NCBI GenBank assembly: GCA_900547655.1
Contig: URHQ01000032.1
Span: 1 to 20,985 of the forward strand
DNA length: 20,985 nt
Source of the DNA: an uncultured Collinsella sp.
Lineage (GTDB): Bacteria > Actinomycetota > Coriobacteriia > Coriobacteriales > Coriobacteriaceae
Direction of reading: 5' to 3'
In this document: positions 15,095 to 20,985 of the stretch, piece by piece
Position numbering within the stretch: position 1 is the first letter of the stretch
How the letters are laid out: each line of letters opens with the position of its first letter
Translations under genes and position numbers: made by a program
Notes under the pieces: model-generated
Database searches by the model: none
Told to the model about the DNA's origin: nothing
The model's input: only the letters and a program-made list of their open reading frames with translations

Positions 15095-16450
15095 TTAGCA
15101 GACGCCCTGGGCGAGCATGGCATCGGCGACCTTCAGGAAGCCGGCGATGTTTGCGCCCATGACGAAGTTGCCCTCCTCGCCGTACTCCTTGGCGGTGTCG
15201 TCCACGTTGTGGAACATGCCGCGCATGAGCTGCTCGAGCTTGCCGTCGACCTCCTCGAAGGTCCAGGACAGGTGCTCGGCGTTCTGGCTCATCTCCAGGC
15301 CGGACACGAGCACGCCGCCGGCGTTGGCAGCCTTACCGGGCATAAAGGCGACGCCGTTCTCCTGGAAGTAAGTCGTGGCCTCGATGGTCGTGGGCATGTT
15401 CGCGCCCTCGCCGACCACCTTGCAGCCGTTGGCGACGAGTGCCTGGGCGTCCTCGAGCAGCAGCGTGTTCTCGCGAGCGCAGGGCAGCGCGATATCGCAG
15501 GGAAGCTGCCACACGCCGCGGCCGTCGCCCTCGTGCCACACGGCGTTGGGCTTCTCGTCAACGTACATAGCGAGCGTAACGCCCTTGTCGTGGCCAGAGC
15601 GCTTCTTGTTGTAGATGTGCTCGAGCACGGTGTAGTCGATGCCGTCGGGATCCTCGACCCAGCCGTGGGTGTCGGAGCAGGCCAGCACCTTGCCGCCGAG
15701 CTGGGCGACCTTCTGGACCGCGTAGATAGCGACGTTACCGGAGCCGTGAACGACGACGTTCTTGCCCTCGAAGGAGTCGCCGCGGCTCTTAAGGTACTCG
15801 TCCACAAAGTAGGCCAGACCGTAACCGGTGGCCTCGGTACGGGCAAGCGAGCCGCCAAAGGAGAGGCCCTTGCCGGTGAGGACGCCGGTCCACTCGTTGG
15901 TCAGGCGCTTGTACTGACCGAACAAGTAGGCAACCTCGCGGCCGCCAACGCCCAGGTCGCCGGCGGGAACGTCGGTGTTGGGGCCGATGTGACGATAGAG
16001 CTCGGTCATGAAGGACTGGCAGAAGTGCATGATCTCGTTGTTGGACTTGCCCTTGGGGTCAAAGTCGGAGCCGCCCTTGCCGCCGCCCATGGGAAGGGTG
16101 GTCAGGCTGTTCTTGAGGATCTGCTCCAGGCCCAGGAACTTGAGCATGCCCAGGGTGACCGTCGGGTTAAAGCGCAGGCCGCCCTTGTAGGGTCCAATGG
16201 CAGAGTTGAACTCGACACGGTAACCGCGATTGACCTGGACCTTGCCCTGGTCGTCGACCCAGGGAACACGGAACATGACGATGCGCTCGGGCTCGACGAG
16301 GCGCTCAAGCAGGGCGGCCTCCTCGTACTCGGGATGGGCGTCGAGCGCCGGCTGGATGGTGCCGAGGATCTCGGTCGCGGCCTGGATGAACTCAGGCTGC
16401 TCGGGATAGCGGGCCTTGAGCTCGTCGAGAACTTTCTGCGTGTAGCTCAT
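15095..16450 (-). CDS. gdhA: NADP-type hexameric glutamate dehydrogenase
   Basis: Converts 2-oxoglutarate and ammonia to glutamate, or the reverse, in the cytoplasm. The 451 residues match the 447-450 of class I bacterial GdhA. Substrate-binding K89 is in YKGGLRF, and the catalytic lysine K125 is in LPMGGGKGGSDFD. The nucleotide-binding fold has HGSGNVA, and ACSDTHGWV follows the second strand. The start ATG at 16450 has GGAGGA five bases upstream; the frame is open to 16498 without similarity. NADP preference is inferred from similarity to the E. coli-type enzyme. It stands alone: its own terminator follows, and a hairpin after the DUF3343 gene precedes it. No convincing promoter stands out in 16451-16664. 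Confidence 0.96.
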   Translation of the reverse strand: MSYTQKVLDELKARYPEQPEFIQAATEILGTIQPALDAHPEYEEAALLERLVEPERIVMFRVPWVDDQGKVQVNRGYRVEFNSAIGPYKGGLRFNPTVTLGMLKFLGLEQILKNSLTTLPMGGGKGGSDFDPKGKSNNEIMHFCQSFMTELYRHIGPNTDVPAGDLGVGGREVAYLFGQYKRLTNEWTGVLTGKGLSFGGSLARTEATGYGLAYFVDEYLKSRGDSFEGKNVVVHGSGNVAIYAVQKVAQLGGKVLACSDTHGWVEDPDGIDYTVLEHIYNKKRSGHDKGVTLAMYVDEKPNAVWHEGDGRGVWQLPCDIALPCARENTLLLEDAQALVANGCKVVGEGANMPTTIEATTYFQENGVAFMPGKAANAGGVLVSGLEMSQNAEHLSWTFEEVDGKLEQLMRGMFHNVDDTAKEYGEEGNFVMGANIAGFLKVADAMLAQGVC

Positions 16451-16664
16451 GCTTCCTCCAATTGATGGAAAAGAAAAGTGTCGTTCGAGGCGCCCCATGC
16501 GCCGCGAGCTTTATCGAGTATGGATAATATCGCACTGTTGCAGCAAAGTTACGCATAAGCCGACGAGCAGATGTTTCGTTTTGATTACGATGCAGGTAGA
16601 GGCGTTTTTGAGCACCCAACGCGCAAATCGCGTGTTTCGAAGCTGTTTCGTCCACATGTTCCAA

Positions 16665-16693
16665 ACCACCACATTGGGCACCTTTGTGGTGGT
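16665..16693 (-). terminator. Hairpin 3' of the DUF3343 gene
   Basis: Arms ACCACCACA (16665-16673) and TGTGGTGGT (16685-16693) around 11 bases, 8 bp past the stop. On the minus strand it is followed by only TT, so it is a weak candidate terminator between this gene and gdhA. Confidence 0.5.
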
Positions 16694-16701
16694 GTTGGTG
16701 G

Positions 16702-17097
16702 TTAGAGGACGAGCTGATGGTAGTCGGCAGGGGTTATGCGGCCCTCGGTGGCGGCGCGGAAGGCGGCGAGCGCATCGCCCGAGAACGGCATGGCCCAGCA
16801 TAGCCCGCAGCCTGCGGTAATGGAGCCGGGCAAGGGCATAATGCGCCCGGGCACGCCGGCATCCAGGCACAGCTGCTCGCATTCCATCACATCGAAGGTG
16901 CTGTCAAACGACACGATAATCTTGCGCTCGTGGTCGAGGGCATCACCGGATGGGCCTTCGCGGTGTGCCTCACGATACGCCGCGGCGGCCGCTTCCTCTT
17001 CCGCAGTATGTCCACAGCCACCGCAGCCGCAGGTGCAGGGCTCGGAACCATCGCAAGTGCAAGGCTCCCCGGTATCGGGGCAAATATCGTGGGACAT
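16702..17097 (-). CDS. DUF3343 putative Se/S carrier-like protein with Cys-rich N-terminus
   Basis: 131 residues. The C-terminal half (about 58-131) fits DUF3343, a small family annotated as putative selenium/sulfur carrier: IIVSFDSTFDVMECEQLC, then GVPGRIMPLPGSITAGCG with its invariant-type cysteine (C97). The first 30 residues are unusual: seven cysteines (6, 13, 15, 21, 23, 25, 28) and H30, in repeats EPCTC-DGS-EPCTC-GCGGCGH. That pattern suggests a metal or chalcogen-binding head; this is inference. The start ATG is 15 bp after the mobA stop with GGAG before it, so the two are probably one transcript. Its position next to mobA, tRNA-Sec and selBA supports a selenium or molybdenum-enzyme role. 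All cysteines are encoded by TGC or TGT; no in-frame TGA is involved. Confidence 0.82.
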   Translation of the reverse strand: MSHDICPDTGEPCTCDGSEPCTCGCGGCGHTAEEEAAAAAYREAHREGPSGDALDHERKIIVSFDSTFDVMECEQLCLDAGVPGRIMPLPGSITAGCGLCWAMPFSGDALAAFRAATEGRITPADYHQLVL

Positions 17098-17112
17098 GGC
17101 AACTCCAATCGT

Positions 17113-17745
17113 CTAGGCGAGTAACTCGGCCGCCGCAAACTCCTCGGGCGTATTGACGTTCTCGAAGCAGAGCGTCGAGCCCGCGGCCTTAACGATCTGC
17201 GGCTCATCCATATAACCGGCCTGAACGCGATTGATCAGGCAGCGAATGCGCTGTCGGTCGCAGGAGAGCAGCTCTTGGGCAACCGGCGCACACGCGTCAC
17301 GGCGCCAGACGGCGCACAGCGGCTCAATCCCCCGCTCCTCGCGCGGCACGCACACGTCGAGCGCCTCGGCCTCAACACGATCGGCAAGCGCGCCGATGAG
17401 TTCCGGCGAGACAAACGGCATATCGCAAGCGACGATCGCCACGAGCGGCAATCGGGCCGCGGCCAACGAGCTCGCGATGCCGCGCATGGCACCGGCGGGA
17501 CCGTCGACGTCCATCACCACGCGGGGGCGCAGGTCGTCAAACGTAAGCTCCTCAAGGTAGGCAAGCTCGCAGGGGCGCGACGTTGTCACGACCAACTCGC
17601 CGGCAAGTGGCGCCAGCCGACCCAATACGCGCTCGATGAGCGGCTCGCCGCAAAACGCCATGCGTGCCTTGTCGCAACCCATGCGCGACGACAGGCCGCC
17701 CGCCTGGACGACGCAAGAAAGATCGGCTCGTCTTACGGTAGTCAT
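17113..17745 (-). CDS. mobA: Molybdenum cofactor guanylyltransferase (MobA-like)
   Basis: A nucleotidyltransferase of about 210 residues that attaches GMP (or a related nucleotide) to molybdopterin, giving the dinucleotide cofactor used by formate dehydrogenases and related enzymes. The N-terminal signature is QAGGLSSRMGCDKA. GPAGAMRGI, VACDMPFVS and IEPLCAVW are the nucleotide- and metal-binding segments, and FENVNTPEEF is the usual tail. I chose ATG at 17745, with GGGGGTGG upstream; the frame continues to 17787 with no similarity. Close relatives (MocA) transfer CMP for xanthine dehydrogenase-type enzymes, so the base specificity is not certain. It precedes the DUF3343 gene by 15 bp and follows the tRNA-Sec terminator. 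Confidence 0.88.
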   Translation of the reverse strand: MTTVRRADLSCVVQAGGLSSRMGCDKARMAFCGEPLIERVLGRLAPLAGELVVTTSRPCELAYLEELTFDDLRPRVVMDVDGPAGAMRGIASSLAAARLPLVAIVACDMPFVSPELIGALADRVEAEALDVCVPREERGIEPLCAVWRRDACAPVAQELLSCDRQRIRCLINRVQAGYMDEPQIVKAAGSTLCFENVNTPEEFAAAELLA

Positions 17746-17835
17746 ACGGCAAACCACCCCCATCGGTATGCTCGAAACCCGGTGCACGAAGCTAAATACC
17801 GCCGCGGAAATAGCGGCGCTACGAAAAGCTCATGC

Positions 17836-17890
17836 AAAAACAAAACAGCGCCTTTGCGGCACGCAGCAAGACCGCGAGCACAAAAGCGCT
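17836..17890 (-). terminator. Intrinsic terminator of tRNA-Sec
   Basis: On the minus strand AGCGCTTTTG (17890-17881) pairs with CAAAGGCGCT (17856-17847), with an inner CGCGG/CTGCG stem, and is followed by GTTTTGTTTTT. It begins 9 bases after the tRNA-Sec CCA end. A second small hairpin, CGCCGC-N7-GCGGCG, lies at about 17801-17819. Confidence 0.88.
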
Positions 17891-17899
17891 GGTAGCGTA

Positions 17900-17996
17900 T
17901 GGCGGGAACGTATGTGAATCGAACACATCCAAGACGTTTTGCACGCCTCGCAACGGTTTTGAGGACCGCGGAGCCCACCGGAGCCCATCCGTTCCC
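17900..17996 (-). tRNA. selC: tRNA-Sec (anticodon UCA)
   Basis: 97 bases including encoded CCA. Acceptor GGGAACG pairs with CGTTCCC and the discriminator is G. The D-arm has the six-pair stem and CGGT loop typical of bacterial tRNA-Sec. The anticodon stem GCGGT/ACCGT holds the loop CCTCAAA with anticodon TCA, which reads UGA. The extra arm is long (eight pairs, CGAGGCGT with ACGTCTTG), and the T-arm is ATGTG-TTCGATT-CACAT. Two oddities: position 33 is C where U is almost universal, and the eighth acceptor pair would be G-A. It lies between selB and mobA on the same strand, has its own terminator, and is preceded by TAAAAT (a possible -10) about 12 bases upstream. Confidence 0.93.
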
Positions 17997-18054
17997 AAGT
18001 GCGGCGGTATTTTACCAAACCGAAACGGCTCCATCCCAAAAAAGACGAGCGAGA

Positions 18055-18121
18055 AGTTGCGGTGGAATAGTTCTTGCTTAGGCTGCAAGACCCCAAAAAC
18101 AGGAACTATTTCACCGCAACT
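18055..18121. repeat. TTGCGGTGA palindrome family, copy 4 (divergent core)
   Basis: Arms 18055-18073 and 18103-18121 (19 bp, one G-U-type mismatch). The outer 13 bases TTGCGGTGRAATA match copies 1-3, but the inner arm is GTTC in place of CGGACTGTTT, and the centre holds its own hairpin CTTGC/GCAAG. The right flank GAGGAGG matches the others. It lies about 25 bp past the selB stop. A T-run (TTTTTT) follows further out on the minus strand, so partial terminator function is possible. Confidence 0.88.
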
Positions 18122-18146
18122 GAGGAGGCGGGAGCGGGTAACCGGC

Positions 18147-20114
18147 CTAGCGTAGGGACCTCAGGCCACCGGCATCCTTGTCGAGCACCGTAAAGCGCAC
18201 GGCATCTAGGTGCTCCAAGATGCTGATGGCGCGTTTGCGCGACACACCCAGGGCCTCGCGCAGCACGCTCGTGGTGGCTGCGCCGCCGGCTGCCTCAATG
18301 GCGGCGGCGACGAGCTCACGCGCATGGGCCTCGGCGGCGGCAGACAGGGCAACGTCGCGCTCGACCTTGACGATCGAGCAGTTGAGCGAAAGCTCGCGCA
18401 GGGCTCGCGTCATGGTGTCGCGATCGAGCTGCAGTTGCTCGCCCACCTCGGGCAACGTCGGTGCATCGAGGCCGGCTTCGTCCAGCAAGGCAACGATACG
18501 TTCGCAGGCCTCGCGCACCACGCGCGCCGCGGCGGCAGCGGAGTGCGGGTCGAACACCTCGGCGCCCTCGGAGGCGCACACGCCGCGCGAGCAGCCCTCG
18601 GCAATCAGAGCCGCGGCAACTGTATCGTCTGCGGTAGGCCAAGCAGCATGGGCGACGGCGCCGGGAGTAAAGCCCGTCTCCTTGGGGGCAGCCGCGTGCA
18701 TGGCAGACAGGGTCGCCGCCAGCGCATCCATCGCTGCGTCGAGCGCGGAAGCATCTGCATACAGCGAGCCATCCGAGCCAGCAAGCGCGCAAGCAGCGCC
18801 CTTCGCCACCAACTCGCGCAACGCCGCCTCAGCCTCACCGGCAACAAGATCGAGTGCCGCGGTAACATCGGCAGCCGCAACCGGCAGCGCCTGCAGCGCC
18901 AGCCACGCATCCACCGCGCCCGCAATATCCCCGGCCCCAAGCGCCGCGTACAGCGCGCGCTCCCCCTCAACAAGCTCGCGCGAGCGACGGCAGCGCGAAA
19001 GCAGCACACGCCCGCCGCCAATGAGCATAACGGGCGAATACGACAGCACCACGGCATGGTCGCCGGCGCGCAGCGGCAGCGGTTCCTCCAAGCGCACCTG
19101 CACCACTCGCGTCTCGCCCACCGCCATGGGGGCCTCGCCCTCCATGAGCATGATACGACCGACGACTTCGGCCGTACCCGCCATCACGTGAACACGCGCA
19201 CCCGACTCGAGCACACGCGGCTTGGCTCCCTCGCGACCCAAATACGTAAACGCCATCATAAAGCGCAGCGTCTGGCCAAAGCGACCCTCCACGCCGAGCA
19301 TCTCACCGCGATCGAGCGCAGCGACGCCATCTCCCACCAGGTTGAGCGCCACACGCTGACCGGGCAGCGCCTGCTGCGTGTCGCCATGCACTTGGATCCC
19401 GCGTACGCGGCAGGCCGTTCGCGACGGCAGTGCGACGAGCTCATCGCCCACCGCAACCGGCGCATCGTGCAGCGTTCCCGTCACCACGGTGCCGGCGCCC
19501 TTGATCGTAAAGCAGCGGTCGATAGGCAGACGCGGTGCGGCATCGGTGAGCTCGGCACGGGCACGGCAGGAATCCCAGCAAGCGGCAACCTGCTCGTCAA
19601 GCGCAGTCAGCAGGTCATCGATTCCCGCGCCGGTCTTGGACGATACAGGGACAATCGACGCGTCCGCAAACACGGTACCCGACAAAAAGTCATCGACATC
19701 GAGCTCGGCAAGCTCGGTCATCTCGGCATCGGCCAGGTCACACATCGTCAGCGCCACCACCATATGCGTGACGCCCAGCAGCTCCAGCACGTGCACGTGC
19801 TCGCGCGTCTGCGGCATTACACCCTCGACGGCAGAGACCACCAGCACGGCAACGTCGATGCCTGTCGCACCCTGCACCATGGCGCGCAGGTAATGCGCGT
19901 GGCCCGGCACGTCGACCAGGCCGACGATCTTGCCACTCGGCAGCGCCAGCTCGCCAAAGCCCAGCTCCACGGTCATACCGCGACGGCGCTCAACCTCCAG
20001 ACGGTCGGGATTCTTGCCGGTCAGAGCCTCAATCAGTGCCGACTTACCGTGGTCGACGTGGCCCGCCGTGCCAACGATAACGGGACACTCCACCAGCGCT
20101 TGGACCTCACTCAT
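18147..20114 (-). CDS. selB: Selenocysteine-specific translation elongation factor SelB
   Basis: Delivers Sec-tRNA-Sec to UGA codons followed by a SECIS hairpin. 655 residues, slightly longer than E. coli SelB. G1 is GHVDHGKS (18-25), G2 lies in RGMTVELGF (45-53), and G3 is DVPGH (68-72). The G4 position, normally TKxD or NKxD, reads TMCD (123-126): the guanine-contacting lysine is methionine, one base from AAG. EF-Tu-like domains 2 and 3 follow (FTIKGAGTVVTGTL marks domain 2), then winged-helix repeats to the C-terminus that bind SECIS RNA. The ATG overlaps the selA stop by four bases (ATGA), so selA-selB is one operon, with tRNA-Sec next on the same strand. It ends LRSLR. Confidence 0.96.
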   Translation of the reverse strand: MSEVQALVECPVIVGTAGHVDHGKSALIEALTGKNPDRLEVERRRGMTVELGFGELALPSGKIVGLVDVPGHAHYLRAMVQGATGIDVAVLVVSAVEGVMPQTREHVHVLELLGVTHMVVALTMCDLADAEMTELAELDVDDFLSGTVFADASIVPVSSKTGAGIDDLLTALDEQVAACWDSCRARAELTDAAPRLPIDRCFTIKGAGTVVTGTLHDAPVAVGDELVALPSRTACRVRGIQVHGDTQQALPGQRVALNLVGDGVAALDRGEMLGVEGRFGQTLRFMMAFTYLGREGAKPRVLESGARVHVMAGTAEVVGRIMLMEGEAPMAVGETRVVQVRLEEPLPLRAGDHAVVLSYSPVMLIGGGRVLLSRCRRSRELVEGERALYAALGAGDIAGAVDAWLALQALPVAAADVTAALDLVAGEAEAALRELVAKGAACALAGSDGSLYADASALDAAMDALAATLSAMHAAAPKETGFTPGAVAHAAWPTADDTVAAALIAEGCSRGVCASEGAEVFDPHSAAAAARVVREACERIVALLDEAGLDAPTLPEVGEQLQLDRDTMTRALRELSLNCSIVKVERDVALSAAAEAHARELVAAAIEAAGGAATTSVLREALGVSRKRAISILEHLDAVRFTVLDKDAGGLRSLR

Positions 20115-20985
20115 CGTGCAACCGCCTTCTCAACGCACGCGACGAGCGTCGATGCCGCCGTCTCGATATCGCGGTCGCCCACGAGTGTGCGCACATCAAA
20201 CAAAATGCGGTCGTGCGAGGCGCGCGTAACGACCGGCGTGTCGAGATCTTGGACGAGCGAGCGCTTGAGCGCGTCGACGGACAGGCGCCCGTCGACCGGG
20301 CAGACGGCAACGCACATCGTGGGCAGCTCCACGGTAGGCAGCGAGCCGCCACCGGGAGTCGACGACTCCTCGACGATTTCCACCTGCACGGCACACGGGC
20401 AGCCAGCCTTATCGAGGCCCGCCACCATCAGCTCGCGCAGCTTGCGTGCGCGGCGCTCCAGATGAGCCTGCGGAAGCGTGAGCATGTTGAGCACCGGCAC
20501 CTCGCGATGGGCCACATCCGCCCCATCCATGTAAATGCGCAGCGTAGCCTCGAGAGCCGCCAGTGCGAGCTTTCCCGGACGCAGGGCGCGCATAAGCGGA
20601 TGCGACCCACAGGCCTGGACCAAATCGCGACGGCCCATGATAATGCCCGCCTGGGCAGCCCCGAGCAGTTTATCGCCCGAGCACGACACGATATCGAGCC
20701 CTGCCGAAACCGAAGCCGGCGTGGTTTCTTCGCCACCGCGCACCAGGATATCGTCGGGCAGCAGTGCGCCCGACCCCTGGTCCTCGTAGAACAGCAGGCC
20801 ATGCTTGTGAGCAAGCGCCGCAAGCTCCCGAGAACCCACCTCCTCGTGGAAACCCTCGATGCGATAGTTGGAAGGATGGACCTTAAGGATCATGGCCGTT
20901 TCGGGCGTGATGGCGCGCTCGTAGTCGCCCAGATGCGTGCGGTTGGTGGCGCCGACCTCGACGAGTTTGGCGCCCGAGGCCGCCA
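20111..20985 (-). CDS. selA: L-seryl-tRNA(Sec) selenium transferase SelA (N-terminus beyond the window)
   Basis: A PLP enzyme that converts Ser-tRNA-Sec to Sec-tRNA-Sec with selenophosphate. The frame is open to the window edge; the first readable residues are ASGAKLVEVGATNRTHLGDY, matching the conserved EVGTTNRT region, so roughly the N-terminal third is missing and no start is assigned. The PLP-binding lysine is in SCSGDKLLGAAQAGI (codon at 20669-20671), where GGPQAG is commoner. ILKVHPSNYRIEGF and RPGKLALAALEATL are further SelA signatures. It overlaps selB by four bases. selD, needed to make selenophosphate, is not visible. Confidence 0.95.
   Translation of the reverse strand, partial: AASGAKLVEVGATNRTHLGDYERAITPETAMILKVHPSNYRIEGFHEEVGSRELAALAHKHGLLFYEDQGSGALLPDDILVRGGEETTPASVSAGLDIVSCSGDKLLGAAQAGIIMGRRDLVQACGSHPLMRALRPGKLALAALEATLRIYMDGADVAHREVPVLNMLTLPQAHLERRARKLRELMVAGLDKAGCPCAVQVEIVEESSTPGGGSLPTVELPTMCVAVCPVDGRLSVDALKRSLVQDLDTPVVTRASHDRILFDVRTLVGDRDIETAASTLVACVEKAVAR

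Noticed and set aside
17819..18088. Short open frames covering the tRNA-Sec region
   Set aside because: They run through a structured tRNA, its terminator and a palindrome, and no family is recognisable.
1001..18121. The TTGCGGTGA palindromes as a CRISPR array
   Set aside because: Copies are kilobases apart with genes between them, not regularly spaced, and no cas genes are present.
18210..20465. A 751-residue plus-strand open frame opposite selB and selA
   Set aside because: It crosses two real genes and has low-complexity composition; an antisense shadow.
11120..20985. An in-frame TGA selenocysteine codon in one of the genes of this window
   Set aside because: The frames of the molybdenum hydroxylase, gdhA, DUF3343, mobA, selB and partial selA genes need no TGA readthrough to cover their families' lengths, and I see no SECIS-like hairpin after a TGA.

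Overview
The window reads as the end of an assembled contig from a high-GC gut actinobacterium of the class Coriobacteriia, most likely Collinsella. This is inferred from gene content, protein character and the style of the intergenic palindromes, not from a database search. The first 22 bases are sequencing-library adapter (Nextera read-1 adapter ending in the transposase mosaic end), so biological sequence starts at about base 23. The last gene (selA) runs off the right edge.

Layout. Bases 23-952 (+) carry the 3' end of an FAD-dependent oxidoreductase and a CxxC-pair protein (DUF1667/COG3862), a pair usually found with an anaerobic glycerol-3-phosphate dehydrogenase. Bases 1189-2310 (+) encode an M24 metallopeptidase (prolidase/aminopeptidase P type) with an 8-residue tandem duplication between its metal ligands. 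From 2653 to the end every gene is on the minus strand: folC, valS, clpX-clpP, tig, tRNA-Leu(UAG), a two-gene xanthine dehydrogenase-type molybdenum hydroxylase operon (fused FeS+Mo subunit and FAD subunit), gdhA, a DUF3343 putative Se/S carrier with a Cys-rich head, mobA, tRNA-Sec, selB and selA.

How genes work together. selA, selB and tRNA-Sec supply most of the UGA-decoding machinery (selD and any selenoprotein are not in the window). mobA matures the molybdenum cofactor, and the DUF3343 protein belongs to a family associated with selenium/sulfur trafficking. The right end is therefore a selenium/molybdenum region, and the molybdenum hydroxylase 3 kb away may be linked to it. tig, clpP and clpX form the usual protein-quality-control cluster. 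The tRNA-Sec has C where U33 is expected and an apparent G-A mismatch at the eighth acceptor pair. SelB has TMCD in place of the GTPase G4 motif TKxD.

Intergenic DNA. The gaps are dominated by palindromes that form several families: (i) four copies of an inverted repeat whose outer arms read TTGCGGTGAAATA, at 1001, 2572, 14945 and 18055; (ii) two long composite hairpins lying about 20 bp from either end of valS and sharing an apical GCACTWAATGTGC; (iii) a 139-bp element at 2361 bounded by inverted CTATCTACTACGTTT; (iv) a 31-bp motif present twice in opposite orientation; (v) single hairpins at 2303 and 7182. The two gene-free stretches over 300 bp (2311-2652 and 6974-7310) are almost entirely made of these elements and terminators. 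Conventional intrinsic terminators follow the molybdenum hydroxylase operon, gdhA and tRNA-Sec.
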